DNA from: Variovorax paradoxus | Lineage (GTDB): Bacteria; Pseudomonadota; Gammaproteobacteria; Burkholderiales; Burkholderiaceae_C | Direction of reading: 5' to 3' | Assembly: GCF_000834655.1 (NCBI RefSeq) | Contig: NZ_JXQQ01000017.1 | Coordinates: 30,648 to 94,647, forward strand | Length of the DNA: 64,000 nucleotides | Part shown: piece by piece, positions 17,275 through 26,286 of the stretch | Position numbering within the stretch: position 1 is the first letter of the stretch | How the letters are laid out: every line of letters begins with the position of its first letter | Notes under the pieces: model-generated | Databases searched by the model: none | The model's input: the letters and a program-made list of their open reading frames with translations, nothing else | What the model was told of the DNA's origin: nothing | Program-made: the position numbers and the translations under genes

Positions 17275-17360
17275 ACGCAACCGGCTCTGCCGTGCCGCAG
17301 GTGTTGCCCCTGGAAGGGGTTGGCGGCCACACGAAGTGGGCAAGCCTGGGGGAGAGCCCA
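17275..17360 (+). repeat. Interspersed repeat, family A copy 2
   Basis: Lies between the esterase and exoribonuclease genes: CCGGCTCTGCCG, GTTGCCCC...GGGG, CACACGAAGTGGG and CAAGCCTGGGGGAGAGCCCA. Same order of blocks as copy 4 at 26287. Confidence 0.7.
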
Positions 17361-17372
17361 TTCCTCGCGTGG

Positions 17373-17378
17373 GACAAT
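17373..17378 (+). promoter_or_regulatory. -10-like box abutting the exoribonuclease gene
   Basis: GACAAT ends six bases before the ATG at 17385, with no Shine-Dalgarno between. Confidence 0.45.
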
Positions 17379-17384
17379 CGCCGG

Positions 17385-19445
17385 ATGTTTGTATTGTTTG
17401 AAGAAGCCGGCAAGTACCTCGGTGGCCGCGTCCTGTCGGAGGCCGAAGCCTCGGCGCAGGTCGAGCTCGAGACCGGCAAGCGCGTCAAGGTCAAGGGCGC
17501 CAACATCGTTCTGCGTTTCGAGAAACCGTCCCCGGCCGAGTTGATCGCCGAGGCGCGCACGCTCGCCGCCGCGATGGACCTCGATCTGGCCTGGGAATTC
17601 GCGGCCGAAGGCGAATTCGGCTTCGCCGACCTGGCTGCCGACTATTTCAGCGACAAGCCCTCGCTGGCGCAGCAGGCCGCCGCGCTGTTCGCGCTCTTCG
17701 AGGCGCCGCACTACTTCCGCCGCGCGGGCAAGGGGCGCTTCAAGAAGGCGCCGGCCGAGATCGTGCAGCAGGCGCTCGCCGCCATCGAGAAGAAGAAAGT
17801 CATCCAGGCGCAGATCGTCGAGTGGGCCGGACAACTGGCCGAGGGCGTGTGCCCGCCGCCGATCCGCGAGCAGCTCTACAAGATCCTGTTCAAGCCCGAC
17901 AAGAACGCCCCCGAATACAAGGCCGTGGTCGACGCCGCGCGCGCCACGCAGCGCCCGCCGCTCGACCTGTTGGAGCGTGCCGGCGCGATCGACTCGCCCT
18001 ACCAGTTCCACTGGCGCCGCTTCCTGTTCGAGAACTTCCCCAAGGGCACCGGCTTTCCCGCGCTCGCGGCGCCGGCCATCGTGGACGAGCTGCCCGTCGC
18101 CACCGGCGTCGAGGCCTTCTCGATCGACGATTCGCAGACCACCGAAATCGACGATGCGTTGTCGGTGCAAGGTCTTGGCAGCGGCACCGTCACGGTCGGC
18201 ATCCACATTGCGGCGCCTGCCCTGGCGCTCACGCCCGGCAGCGCCATCGACAACGTCGCGCGCGCACGCATGTCGACGGTCTACATGCCGGGCTACAAGA
18301 TCACGATGCTGCCCGACGACGTGGTCGACACCTACACGCTGCTCGAAGGCGCCGACCGCCCGGCTGTGTCGCTCTATGCACGCTTCGACGAAGCCACGCT
18401 GGAGTTGCAAGGCACCGAGACCAGGCTCGAACGCGTGCCGATCGTCGCCAACCTGCGCCACGACCAGCTCGACAGCGTCGTCACGCAACCCTGGCTTGAA
18501 GACGCCGCGGTCACGAGCGAAAACACGCCCGAGGCCGCCGCGAAACTTCGCGCCCCGCTCTCCTTCCTGTTCCGCCTCGCCAAGCAATTGAAGGCGCAGC
18601 GCGAGGTGGTGCGCGGCAAGCCCGAGAACTTCAACCGGCCCGACTACAACTTCCGCCTCGTCGGCAACGACGGCAACGAGCCCACCGGCAACGAGCAGGT
18701 GCAGATCACGACGCGCCAGCGCGGCGCACCGCTCGACCTGATCGTCTCGGAAGCGATGATCCTGGCCAACAGCAGCTGGGGCGGCTGGCTGGGCGAGCTC
18801 GGCGTGCCCGGGCTCTACCGCAGCCAGGCGAGCCTGGCACCCGGCATCAAGGTGCGCATGGGCACGCGCGCGTTGCCGCATGCAGGCCTGGGCGTGAAGA
18901 GCTACGCGTGGAGCACCTCGCCGCTGCGCCGCTACACCGACCTGGTGAACCAGTGGCAGATCATCGCGGCCGCCCGCCACGGCAAGACCGCCGCGCTGGC
19001 TGCGCCCTTCAAGCCGAAGGACGCCGACCTGTTCTCGATCCTCTCGGGCTTCGACGCCGCCTATGCCACGTACAACGGCTACCAGGGCGGCATGGAACGC
19101 TTCTGGACGCTCAAGTACCTGCAGCAGAACGGCATCACCGAGCTCGAAGCGACGGTCATCAAGGACATCCCCAACGGCGCGCTGGTGCGTGCCGATGCGC
19201 TGCCGCTGGTGTTTCCGGTCGCCGGCCAGCAGGAGCGCGGTGCGCGCCTGCGCGTGAAGCTCGGCGAGATCGACGAGATCGCGCTCGATGTGAGCGGCAC
19301 CGTGCTCGAACGCCTCGATGCGCCGAAGACCGATGCCTCGGCCGAGGACGAGAGCGGCGAGGATGAAGAAGAAGTCGCCGGCCCGATCGCCATTGCCGTC
19401 GATCTGAGCGACAGCGAGGCCGCGCCGGAAAACACACCTGCATGA
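17385..19445 (+). CDS. RNB-domain 3'-5' exoribonuclease (RNase II/R family)
   Basis: 686 residues. The catalytic RNB domain starts at about 245; the metal-binding signature IDDSQTTEIDDALSV (about 246-260) holds the aspartates that degrade RNA from the 3' end. An N-terminal winged-helix-like region precedes it and the C-terminus is acidic (DESGEDEEE). It lacks the long basic tail of RNase R, so it is an RNase II-like or VacB-like member. The ATG at 17385 gives MFVLFEEAGKYLGG, with a -10-like box six bases upstream. The gene order with the TonB-like gene, aroE and mtgA suggests one transcription unit. Confidence 0.9.
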   Translation: MFVLFEEAGKYLGGRVLSEAEASAQVELETGKRVKVKGANIVLRFEKPSPAELIAEARTLAAAMDLDLAWEFAAEGEFGFADLAADYFSDKPSLAQQAAALFALFEAPHYFRRAGKGRFKKAPAEIVQQALAAIEKKKVIQAQIVEWAGQLAEGVCPPPIREQLYKILFKPDKNAPEYKAVVDAARATQRPPLDLLERAGAIDSPYQFHWRRFLFENFPKGTGFPALAAPAIVDELPVATGVEAFSIDDSQTTEIDDALSVQGLGSGTVTVGIHIAAPALALTPGSAIDNVARARMSTVYMPGYKITMLPDDVVDTYTLLEGADRPAVSLYARFDEATLELQGTETRLERVPIVANLRHDQLDSVVTQPWLEDAAVTSENTPEAAAKLRAPLSFLFRLAKQLKAQREVVRGKPENFNRPDYNFRLVGNDGNEPTGNEQVQITTRQRGAPLDLIVSEAMILANSSWGGWLGELGVPGLYRSQASLAPGIKVRMGTRALPHAGLGVKSYAWSTSPLRRYTDLVNQWQIIAAARHGKTAALAAPFKPKDADLFSILSGFDAAYATYNGYQGGMERFWTLKYLQQNGITELEATVIKDIPNGALVRADALPLVFPVAGQQERGARLRVKLGEIDEIALDVSGTVLERLDAPKTDASAEDESGEDEEEVAGPIAIAVDLSDSEAAPENTPA

Positions 19446-19494
19446 ACTTCGGCGGAACGTCCGGAGAAATGCAGCCCCTGGAGGAGTTTCGAGA

Positions 19495-20346
19495 ATGAAC
19501 TTCAAGGACCTCAGCACGCTGCAGATTGCCCTGGGCGTGTCGGTCATTGCGCATGCCGCGCTGCTGGCGGTGCGCTTCGTCGATCCCGAGTCGTTCAACC
19601 GCGCGTTCACCGACACGCCGCTGGAGGTGATCCTGGTCAACAGCAAGACCAAGGAGCGCCCCGACGCGAATGCCAAGCTGATGGCGCAGACCTCGCTCGC
19701 GGGCGGCGGCGACCTCGACAAGGGGCGCGCGACCAGCCCGCTGCCGCCGTCGAGCTTCACCGCCGTGGGCGATTCGTTCGAGGACGCGCGCAAGCAGGTC
19801 GACGCCCTGCAGGCCGAGCAGATGCAGATGATCACGCAGCTTCGGCGCGACATCGCCGCCATGCCGGTGCGCGATCCGCGTACCGCGGGCGACCCGACCG
19901 AAGCTGCCGCGCAGGAAGAAAAGCGCCGCCAGATGGTCGAGTTGCTGGCCCAGATCGAGCGCCGCGTGAACGAGGAAAACTCGCGCCCCAAGAAGCGCTA
20001 CATCAGCCCGTCCACGCGCGAAGCCGCCTTCGCGGTGTACGTCGACACCATGCTGCGCCGCGTCGAGGCGCGCGCCGCGGAAAACTTCCCCGAGCTGGCT
20101 GGCAAGAAGCTGTACGGCGAGCTCAAGATGACGATGACCGTCAACTTCGACGGCAACGTGCTGGCCACCGTGGTCGACCAGAGCTCGGGCAACATCGCGC
20201 TCGACCGCCGGGCACAGGCCATCGTCGTCAGCACCGGCAACTTCGGCAAGTTCACGAGCGCGATGCGCCAGGAACAGGCCGACCAGATGGTGATCCAGGG
20301 CACGTTCCGCTTCGCGCGCGACGGCACGATGGAAATCTCCCAGTAA
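19495..20346 (+). CDS. TonB-like energy transducer protein
   Basis: 283 residues. One N-terminal membrane segment (about 9-29), a charged coiled-coil-like middle (about 95-175) and a C-terminal TonB-type domain (about 190-283, ending in the strand VIQGTFRFARDGTMEIS). It lacks the long Pro-Glu/Pro-Lys stretch of classical TonB and has no exbB/exbD beside it, so coupling to an outer-membrane receptor is not shown. A GGAGGAG ribosome site precedes the ATG. It lies 49 bp after the exoribonuclease and 23 bp before aroE. Confidence 0.8.
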   Translation: MNFKDLSTLQIALGVSVIAHAALLAVRFVDPESFNRAFTDTPLEVILVNSKTKERPDANAKLMAQTSLAGGGDLDKGRATSPLPPSSFTAVGDSFEDARKQVDALQAEQMQMITQLRRDIAAMPVRDPRTAGDPTEAAAQEEKRRQMVELLAQIERRVNEENSRPKKRYISPSTREAAFAVYVDTMLRRVEARAAENFPELAGKKLYGELKMTMTVNFDGNVLATVVDQSSGNIALDRRAQAIVVSTGNFGKFTSAMRQEQADQMVIQGTFRFARDGTMEISQ

Positions 20347-20369
20347 AGAAGAACAGCGAGACCGCCGCC

Positions 20370-21227
20370 ATGGATCTGTACTGCGTCATGGGCAACCCCG
20401 TCGAGCACAGCCGCTCGCCGCGCATCCATGCCCGCTTTGCCGAACTCTGCGGCCAGCAGATGGACTATGGCCGCCGGCTGATTCCGCTGGGCGCCTTCGC
20501 CGAAGGCATTGCCGCTTTCCGCCGGGAAGCCGCCGAACGCGGCGACAGCGCGCGCGGCTGCAACATCACCGTGCCCTTCAAGTTCGAGGCCGCCGCGTTG
20601 GCCGAGCACACGAGCGCGCGCGCCACGCTTGCGCAGGCGGTCAACACGCTGCGCTTCGAGGCCGACGGCAGCATCCACGCGGACAACACCGACGGCATCG
20701 GCCTGGTCAACGACATCGTCCGCAACGCGGGCGTGCCGCTCGCGGGCAAGGCGCTGCTGCTGATCGGCGCCGGCGGTGCCGCCGCCGGCGTGCTGGGCCC
20801 GCTGCTCGACGCAGGCGCCTCGCGCATCGTGGTGGCCAACCGCACCGTCGACAAGGCGATCGCGGTGGTCCAGCGCCATGCGGCGCTCGCGCTCGGCCAC
20901 GGCGCCACGCTCGAAGCCTGGGCGCTCGACGAAGTGCCGGGCGCCTTCGACGTGGTGGTCAACGCCACCGCCTCCAGCCTCGTCGGCGACGCGGTGCCGG
21001 TGAGCGCCAACGTGCTGCGCCCCGGCGCGCTCGCGGTCGACATGATGTACGGCCCCGCGGCCGCGGGCTTCATGGCATGGGCCGAGGCGCATGGCGCGGT
21101 GCCGCGAGACGGGCTCGGCATGCTCGTCGAGCAGGCGGCCGAATCGTTCGAGATCTGGCGCGGCGAGCGCCCGCCGTCGGCACAGGTGCTGGCCGAGCTG
21201 CGCGCGTCGCTCGCCGCCGGCCACTGA
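20370..21227 (+). CDS. aroE: Shikimate dehydrogenase (NADP+)
   Basis: 285 residues. It reduces 3-dehydroshikimate to shikimate. Substrate motif NPVEHSRSPRIH at 9-20, catalytic Lys71 in NITVPFK, Asp108 in NTDG, and the nucleotide loop GAGGAAAG at 133-140 are all present. It is followed after 4 bp by mtgA. Confidence 0.96.
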   Translation: MDLYCVMGNPVEHSRSPRIHARFAELCGQQMDYGRRLIPLGAFAEGIAAFRREAAERGDSARGCNITVPFKFEAAALAEHTSARATLAQAVNTLRFEADGSIHADNTDGIGLVNDIVRNAGVPLAGKALLLIGAGGAAAGVLGPLLDAGASRIVVANRTVDKAIAVVQRHAALALGHGATLEAWALDEVPGAFDVVVNATASSLVGDAVPVSANVLRPGALAVDMMYGPAAAGFMAWAEAHGAVPRDGLGMLVEQAAESFEIWRGERPPSAQVLAELRASLAAGH

Positions 21228-21231
21228 ACCC

Positions 21232-21975
21232 ATGAAGGCCGTGCTGCGCCTCATCGCCTGCCTTGCGGTAGCGGGCATCGCGCTCGAGTTGTTTTTCGTG
21301 GTGCGCATCGCGGCCATGGCGGTGATCGATCCGCAGAGCACCGCGTTCCAGCGCTCCGCGGCCTGGCAGGTCGCGCGCCAGAAGGGCAGCGAGGGCGGCT
21401 GGCGCCAGGAGTGGGTGCCGTATGCGCAGATCAACGACACGCTCAAGCGCGCGGTGATCGCGAGCGAAGACGCCGGCTTCGTCGATCACAACGGCGTGGA
21501 GTGGGAGGCCATCGAACGCGCGCGCCAGCGCAACGCGAAGGCCGAGGAGCTCGCAGCCAAGCGCGCCGCCCGCGCCGCGGCACGCGGCAAGCCGATGCAG
21601 CCCGTGCGCCTGCGCGGCGGCTCCACCATCACACAGCAGCTGGCGAAGAACCTGCTGCTCTCGGGCGAGCGCACGATGCTGCGCAAAGGCCAGGAGCTGG
21701 TGCTCGCGACGCTGCTCGAGGTGTTTCTCGACAAGCGCCGCATCCTGGAGATCTACCTGAACAACGTCGAATGGGGCGAAGGCGTGTTCGGCGCCGAGGC
21801 CGCGTCGCAGTATTACTTCAAGAAGCCCGCCTCGCGCCTGGGCGCCAACGAGGCCGCACGGCTCGCGGTGATGCTGCCGAGCCCGAAGTTCTTCGAGCGC
21901 CGGCCCGGCTCGCCGTACCTCAGCGGACGGGCGTCGACGGTCGTGGCGCGGATGGCGTCGGCCGAGCTGCCCTGA
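21232..21975 (+). CDS. mtgA: Monofunctional peptidoglycan glycosyltransferase
   Basis: 247 residues. An N-terminal membrane helix (about 5-27) and a GT51 domain with the catalytic Glu at 79 in ASEDAGFVDHNG and the second motif GGSTITQQLAKNLLLS. It polymerises lipid II without a transpeptidase domain. A short Lys/Arg/Ala-rich stretch (about 95-120) separates the first two motifs. Its last 56 bp overlap the convergent DUF2809 gene. Confidence 0.95.
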   Translation: MKAVLRLIACLAVAGIALELFFVVRIAAMAVIDPQSTAFQRSAAWQVARQKGSEGGWRQEWVPYAQINDTLKRAVIASEDAGFVDHNGVEWEAIERARQRNAKAEELAAKRAARAAARGKPMQPVRLRGGSTITQQLAKNLLLSGERTMLRKGQELVLATLLEVFLDKRRILEIYLNNVEWGEGVFGAEAASQYYFKKPASRLGANEAARLAVMLPSPKFFERRPGSPYLSGRASTVVARMASAELP

Positions 21976-22351
21976 TCCCGAACTTCGCACGCAGCGCTTC
22001 GAGGGCCAGCACGGCCGCGAAGCCGATCGTGTAGGCCACCACGTCCCACCAATCGGCGGTGCTGCCGAGCACGATGCGCAGGGCCCGGTTCGGAATGTGC
22101 AGATGCCAGGCCGACGCGAGGAACTGGCCCAGTTCCACCGCACAGCCCACGCCGAGCGCGGCCAGTGCGAGCGGCAGGACGCGCGCGGCGATGAAGGTTT
22201 TGAAGACGAAGTAGACCCACACCACCGCCAGCACATCGCCGAAGAAACTCCGCAGCCATCCCCATCGCGCGCCGACGGTGGCCAGCAGCGCAAGAACAAT
22301 GAACAGGGCCACCGCCCACACGAGTGAAAGAGGATCGAAACGCCATCGCAT
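21920..22351 (-). CDS. DUF2809 integral membrane protein
   Basis: 143 residues from MRWRFDPLSLVWAVAL, with four hydrophobic segments; starts at 22363 or 22372 are possible. The pattern VGCAVELGQFL ... PNRALRIVLGSTADWWDVVAYTIGF fits DUF2809 (YjgA-like, VanZ-related membrane proteins) of unknown function. Its 3' end lies inside the 3' end of mtgA on the other strand, and its start is about 20 bp from the divergent acyltransferase gene. Confidence 0.75.
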   Translation of the reverse strand: MRWRFDPLSLVWAVALFIVLALLATVGARWGWLRSFFGDVLAVVWVYFVFKTFIAARVLPLALAALGVGCAVELGQFLASAWHLHIPNRALRIVLGSTADWWDVVAYTIGFAAVLALEALRAKFGIRAARPTPSAPRPSTPVR

Positions 22352-22357
22352 GGCCCG

Positions 22358-22363
22358 TATCAT
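22358..22363 (+). promoter_or_regulatory. -10-like box close to the acyltransferase gene
   Basis: TATCAT ends nine bases before the ATG at 22373. Confidence 0.35.
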
Positions 22364-22372
22364 CGCGCCCAT

Positions 22373-23236
22373 ATGCTGGCAAAGCTCACAGGTTGGTTGT
22401 TGTTGGGAATCGTCCGGTTGCTCACGGGCGCGCAGGCGCGCTGGTACGGCTGCCCACCGAAAGCCGAGCAGCGCATCTATTTCGCCAACCACCAGAGCCA
22501 CGCCGACCTCGTGATGATCTGGGCGGCCCTGCCCGAGGAACTGCGCAGCATCACGCGGCCGATCGCTGCGCGCGACTACTGGGCCAACACGCCGGTCAAG
22601 CGCTGGATCACGACGGAGGTGTTCAATGCGGTGTACGTGGAGCGTGCGGCCGCGGCGCCTGCTGCAGCAGTTGCACCCGAGTCGGTGCAGGCCGAGCCGG
22701 CGCCCCAACCTGCGGCCGTGGCATCGCCCGCCGAACGCATCGAGCCGTCGATGGAACCGCTGCTGCCGGCCACGCCGCCCATCGCCGAAGCCGTGAACGA
22801 ACTGCAGGGAGAACTCGACCTTCCGCCACCGCCACCACCGCCGCCCGCACCTATCGCGCCGCCGCCATCCGTTGCGGAACCGGCACCACCGGCCGAACCC
22901 GCGGCACCCGTGTCCGACCCGCTCGCGCCACTCGTCGAGGCGCTCCGAAGCGGCGACTCGATCATCATCTTTCCCGAGGGCACGCGCGGCCACACGGGCG
23001 AGCCGCAGAAGTTCAAGTCCGGCCTCTACACGCTCGCGACGATGTTCCCCGACGTGGTGCTCGTGCCGGCCTGGATCGACAACGTGCAGCGCGTCATGCC
23101 CAAGGGCGAGATCGTGCCGGTGCCCATTCTTTGCTCCGTCACCTTCGGCGCGCCGCTTCGCGTCGAGGACGGCGAAGAGCGCCGCCCCTTCCTCGATCGC
23201 GCGCGCGCCGCGGTGATCGCATTGCGCGACGTCTGA
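22373..23236 (+). CDS. PlsC-like 1-acyl-sn-glycerol-3-phosphate acyltransferase with an internal Ala/Pro insertion
   Basis: 287 residues. Acyltransferase motif NHQSHAD (His40, Asp45) and FPEGTRG (200-206) are both present. Between them residues about 92-181 are Ala/Pro/Glu-rich, including a run of eight prolines, and split the domain; ordinary PlsC proteins have no such segment. The likely product is phosphatidic acid or another acylated lipid. The next gene, 4 bp on, is a CdsA-like cytidylyltransferase, which would use phosphatidic acid. Confidence 0.85.
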   Translation: MLAKLTGWLLLGIVRLLTGAQARWYGCPPKAEQRIYFANHQSHADLVMIWAALPEELRSITRPIAARDYWANTPVKRWITTEVFNAVYVERAAAAPAAAVAPESVQAEPAPQPAAVASPAERIEPSMEPLLPATPPIAEAVNELQGELDLPPPPPPPPAPIAPPPSVAEPAPPAEPAAPVSDPLAPLVEALRSGDSIIIFPEGTRGHTGEPQKFKSGLYTLATMFPDVVLVPAWIDNVQRVMPKGEIVPVPILCSVTFGAPLRVEDGEERRPFLDRARAAVIALRDV

Positions 23237-23240
23237 CGAC

Positions 23241-24230
23241 ATGAACCAGTTCCTGCGCAGCCTCACCCCGACCCAGCAGGTCGCGGCGCTCTTTCTCATC
23301 ATCTTCGGCGTGCTGGTCGTCATCAGCACCACGGCCTTCTTCCTGAGCTTCAGGGAAAAGCGCAACCCGGTGCACGACGCCACCTGGCAGGCCGAGCTCG
23401 CGCACTTTCGCGCGCTGCTGGGCACCACCTGGTTCATGGTGGTGGTCTTCTGGATCGGCTGGGCGCTCGGCGAAACGGTGGCGACGGTGCTCTTCGCGCT
23501 GATCTCGTTCTTCGCGCTGCGCGAGTTCATTACGCTCTCGCCCACGCGGCGCGGCGACCACCGCAGCCTGATCCTCGCGTTCTTCGTGGTGCTGCCGATC
23601 CAGTTCTGGCTCGTGGCGACCGCGCGCTTCGATCTCTTCACCGTGTTCATCCCGGTCTACGTGTTCCTCGCGATCCCGGTGGCGAGCGCGCTGGCCAACG
23701 ACCCGAGCCACTTCCTCGAACGCAACGCCAAGCTGCAGTGGGGCATCATGGTCTGCGTCTACGGCATGAGCCATGTGCCTGCGCTGCTGCTCCTGAGCTT
23801 CCCCGGCTACGAGGGCAAGAGCGCGTTCCTCGTGTTCTTCCTGGTGTTCGTGGTGCAGACCTCGGTGCTGGTGCAGCACGTCATCTCGCGCCGCACGCAG
23901 CGCGCGCCGTTCGCGCCCAACGTGAGCCGCAGCTTCAACTGGACCAGCTGGGGCATCGGCATCGTGGTGGCGAGCCTGGTGGGCGCGCTGTTCTCGTTCA
24001 TCACGCCGTTCAAGTTCGGCCAGGCGCTGGCGGTGTCGGTCATCGCCTGCATCGCGGGCTCGATGGGGCACCTGGTGATGAAGGCGCTCAAGCGCGACCG
24101 TGGCATTCCGAACTGGGGCAAGAAGGGCGTGGGCGTGACCGGCGCGAACGGCCTCCTGGACCGCGTCGATGCGCTGTGCTTCGCGGCGCCGATCTTTTTT
24201 CACTCGATCCGCTGGTACTTCAACGCCTAG
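23241..24230 (+). CDS. CdsA-like phosphatidate cytidylyltransferase
   Basis: 329 residues with about eight hydrophobic segments. The C-terminal family signature is recognisable (MKALKRDRGIPNWGKKG ... GLLDRVD), though the usual HGG before the DR pair reads GANG. The family makes CDP-diacylglycerol from CTP and phosphatidic acid. Pairing with a PlsC-like gene 4 bp upstream fits. A second, canonical cdsA elsewhere in the genome is likely, because this version deviates from the textbook signature. Confidence 0.85.
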   Translation: MNQFLRSLTPTQQVAALFLIIFGVLVVISTTAFFLSFREKRNPVHDATWQAELAHFRALLGTTWFMVVVFWIGWALGETVATVLFALISFFALREFITLSPTRRGDHRSLILAFFVVLPIQFWLVATARFDLFTVFIPVYVFLAIPVASALANDPSHFLERNAKLQWGIMVCVYGMSHVPALLLLSFPGYEGKSAFLVFFLVFVVQTSVLVQHVISRRTQRAPFAPNVSRSFNWTSWGIGIVVASLVGALFSFITPFKFGQALAVSVIACIAGSMGHLVMKALKRDRGIPNWGKKGVGVTGANGLLDRVDALCFAAPIFFHSIRWYFNA

Positions 24231-24237
24231 GATGAAA

Positions 24238-24336
24238 CTCACCCCCAGTCTTCGCGCACTTCGTGTCGCTGCGCCAACCCCCTTCCAGGGGGCGGCACCA
24301 GCGGCCGGGCCAAGCCCGTTCCGCGGTGTCCCTTGC
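24238..24336 (-). repeat. Interspersed repeat, family A copy 3
   Basis: Begins eight bases after the CdsA-like stop: ACCCCCAGTC, GCGCACTTCGTGTCGC, CCAACCCCCTTCCAGGGGG and a downstream GC-rich part. Orientation is opposite to copies 2 and 4. Confidence 0.65.
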
Positions 24337-24394
24337 CTTGGCAGCGCCGGTTTCATGCGCCACAAGCCGCGCGCGAAGCCGTGGAGCAACTGAC

Positions 24395-24943
24395 ATGCGC
24401 ATCCTCGGCATCGACCCTGGCCTCCTGACCACCGGCTTCGGCGTGGTGGACGCGGACGGCCATGCACTGCGCTACGTGGCCAGCGGCACCATCAGCACGC
24501 GGCACCTGGGCAGCGGGAACCTGCCGGCGCGCCTGAAGGTGCTGTTCGACGGCATCGCGGAAATCGCCGCGCGCTACCAGCCCGATGCGTCGGCGGTGGA
24601 AATCATCTTCGTCAACGTCAACCCGCAGTCGACGCTGCTGCTGGGACAGGCGCGCGGCGCTTGCGTGACCTCGCTGGTGAACAGCAACCTCACGGTCGCC
24701 GAATACACCGCGCTGCAGATGAAGAAGGCGGTGGCGGGCCACGGCCAGGCGGCCAAGGCGCAGGTGCAGGAGATGGTCAAGCGCCTGCTCGACCTGCCAG
24801 GCCTACCCGGCGCCGATGCGGCCGACGCACTGGGCATCGCAATCACGCATGCGCAGGTGGGGCGGTCGATGGCACGGCTGGCCCAGGCGGCGGAGTTGTC
24901 GAAGACGCATGCCGGCACCTACCGGCAAGGGCGTTCGCGCTGA
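24395..24943 (+). CDS. ruvC: Holliday junction resolvase RuvC
   Basis: 182 residues. The catalytic acidic residues are visible: Asp7 in GIDPGL, Glu69 in AVEIIFVN, and Asp141/Asp144 in GADAADALG. RuvC cleaves four-way junctions together with RuvAB; ruvA and ruvB are not in this window. It begins after a family A repeat and converges with a small membrane-protein gene. Confidence 0.95.
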   Translation: MRILGIDPGLLTTGFGVVDADGHALRYVASGTISTRHLGSGNLPARLKVLFDGIAEIAARYQPDASAVEIIFVNVNPQSTLLLGQARGACVTSLVNSNLTVAEYTALQMKKAVAGHGQAAKAQVQEMVKRLLDLPGLPGADAADALGIAITHAQVGRSMARLAQAAELSKTHAGTYRQGRSR

Positions 24944-24956
24944 CCGGGACGACGAG

Positions 24957-25133
24957 CTAGGCGACGCGCTCGGCGATCAGCACCGCGAAGAAGCCGAACG
25001 CAGCGAGCAGCGTCCACTTGAGCACGATCCAGCCGACGCGCCGGTACTTGGCCTGCCCGGTGCCCGCATAGAACGCGAACGACACGCCGGCCACCAGCAA
25101 AAGCAACAGGATGGCCCAGCGGAAGAGAAGCAT
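24957..25133 (-). CDS. Small two-helix membrane protein (58 residues)
   Basis: ATG at 25133 to TAG at 24957-24959. The product starts MLLFRWAILLLLLVAG and has a second helix (WTLLAAFGFFAVLIAERV), separated by a short basic loop KYRRVGW. Coding potential is supported by the hydrophobic pattern and by its fit into the lpxC-ruvC gap, starting 19 bp after the lpxC stop on the same strand. Function unknown; the position suggests cotranscription with lpxC. Confidence 0.7.
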   Translation of the reverse strand: MLLFRWAILLLLLVAGVSFAFYAGTGQAKYRRVGWIVLKWTLLAAFGFFAVLIAERVA

Positions 25134-25152
25134 CGTCTGGGCGGCGGCGCGC

Positions 25153-26076
25153 CTACCAGGCCCGCGCCACTTCGCCGAAGCCGCGCGGTGCGCGCTTCTC
25201 GTCGTCGAAGGTCACGATCTCGTAGGCATCGCTGTGCGAGAGCAGTTCGCGCAGCAGCTTGTTGTTGAGCGCATGGCCCGAGCGGAACGCGGTGTAGGCG
25301 GCGAGCAGCGGCTTGCCGATGATGTACAGGTCGCCCATCGCGTCGAGGATCTTGTGCTTCACGAACTCGTCGTCGTAGCGCAGGCCGCCGGCATTGAGCA
25401 CCTTGGTGTCGTCCATCACGATGGCGTTGTCGAGGCCCCCGCCAAGAGCCAGGCCCTTGCTGCGCATGTACTCGACTTCCTTCGTGAAGCCGAAGGTGCG
25501 GGCGCGCGCGATGTCGCGGCTGTACGAATCGGTGCCGAGGTCGAACTCCACGCGCTGGCCGGTGGAATTGACCACGCGGTGATCGAAGTCGATCTCGAAG
25601 CTCAGCTTGTAGCCGTGGTACGGCTCAAGGCTCGCCCACTTCTCGTTGGCGCCCTCGCCTTCGCGCACCTCGACCTTGCGGGTCACGCGGATGAAGCGGC
25701 GCGGTGCCTTCTGCAGCTCGATGCCCGCGCTTTGCAGCAGGAACACGAAGGACGAAGCCGATCCGTCGAGGATGGGCACTTCGTCGGCCGTGATGTCGAT
25801 GTAGAGGTTGTCGATGCCAAGGCCGGCGCAGGCCGACATCAGATGCTCGACCGTCTGCACCTTCGCGCCGCCGGTGGAGACCGTGGAGGCGAGGCGCGTG
25901 TCGGTGACCGCTTCGGCCGTCATGCGGATCTCGGCCGGCTCGGGGAGGTCGACGCGGCGGAACACGATGCCCGTGTCGGCCGGGGCCGGTCGCAGGGTCA
26001 GTTCCACGCGTTGGCCGCTATGAAGCCCCACGCCCACGGCGCGGCTGATCGACTTGAGGGTTCGTTGTTGCAGCAC
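25153..26076 (-). CDS. lpxC: UDP-3-O-acyl-N-acetylglucosamine deacetylase
   Basis: 307 residues from a GTG at 26076; the product then begins [18 protein letters not shown], matching the family start. It performs the committed, zinc-dependent step of lipid A synthesis. Zinc ligands His78 (TVEHLM), His241 and Asp245 (HKILDAMGD) and the catalytic His268 (SGHALNN) are all present. A TAAAAT box ends seven bases upstream of the GTG. Last gene of the dcw cluster, separated from ftsZ by about 300 bp. Confidence 0.96.
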   Translation of the reverse strand: MLQQRTLKSISRAVGVGLHSGQRVELTLRPAPADTGIVFRRVDLPEPAEIRMTAEAVTDTRLASTVSTGGAKVQTVEHLMSACAGLGIDNLYIDITADEVPILDGSASSFVFLLQSAGIELQKAPRRFIRVTRKVEVREGEGANEKWASLEPYHGYKLSFEIDFDHRVVNSTGQRVEFDLGTDSYSRDIARARTFGFTKEVEYMRSKGLALGGGLDNAIVMDDTKVLNAGGLRYDDEFVKHKILDAMGDLYIIGKPLLAAYTAFRSGHALNNKLLRELLSHSDAYEIVTFDDEKRAPRGFGEVARAW

Positions 26077-26083
26077 GCCGGGG

Positions 26084-26089
26084 ATTTTA
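26084..26089 (-). promoter_or_regulatory. -10-like box abutting lpxC
   Basis: TAAAAT on the minus strand ends seven bases before the lpxC GTG start. No Shine-Dalgarno is visible. Confidence 0.5.
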
Positions 26090-26286
26090 GGCGCGCCACG
26101 GGTGTGGCGGCCTATTCCCCTCGCTATGGCAGCGATAGACATGGGTTCTATGCAATCCCGGCAATGGACGCAAAGGGCACGAGCTGGACGCAGCGCCTAG
26201 AGCCGGCAGAAGTCCCTTTCAGGTCTTCCCCGTACCCCTTGCGAACCCTCGTGCCCTCTGCGTCGCGTTGAGTCACTTCGCGAAAC

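Noticed and set aside
21920..23650. Apparent 576-residue minus-strand protein
   Set aside because: Only the last 143 residues look like a membrane protein (DUF2809); the rest is antisense to the acyltransferase and CdsA-like genes.
24800..24943. Degenerate active site in RuvC
   Set aside because: The four acidic positions Asp7, Glu69, Asp141 and Asp144 are all present, so the enzyme appears intact.
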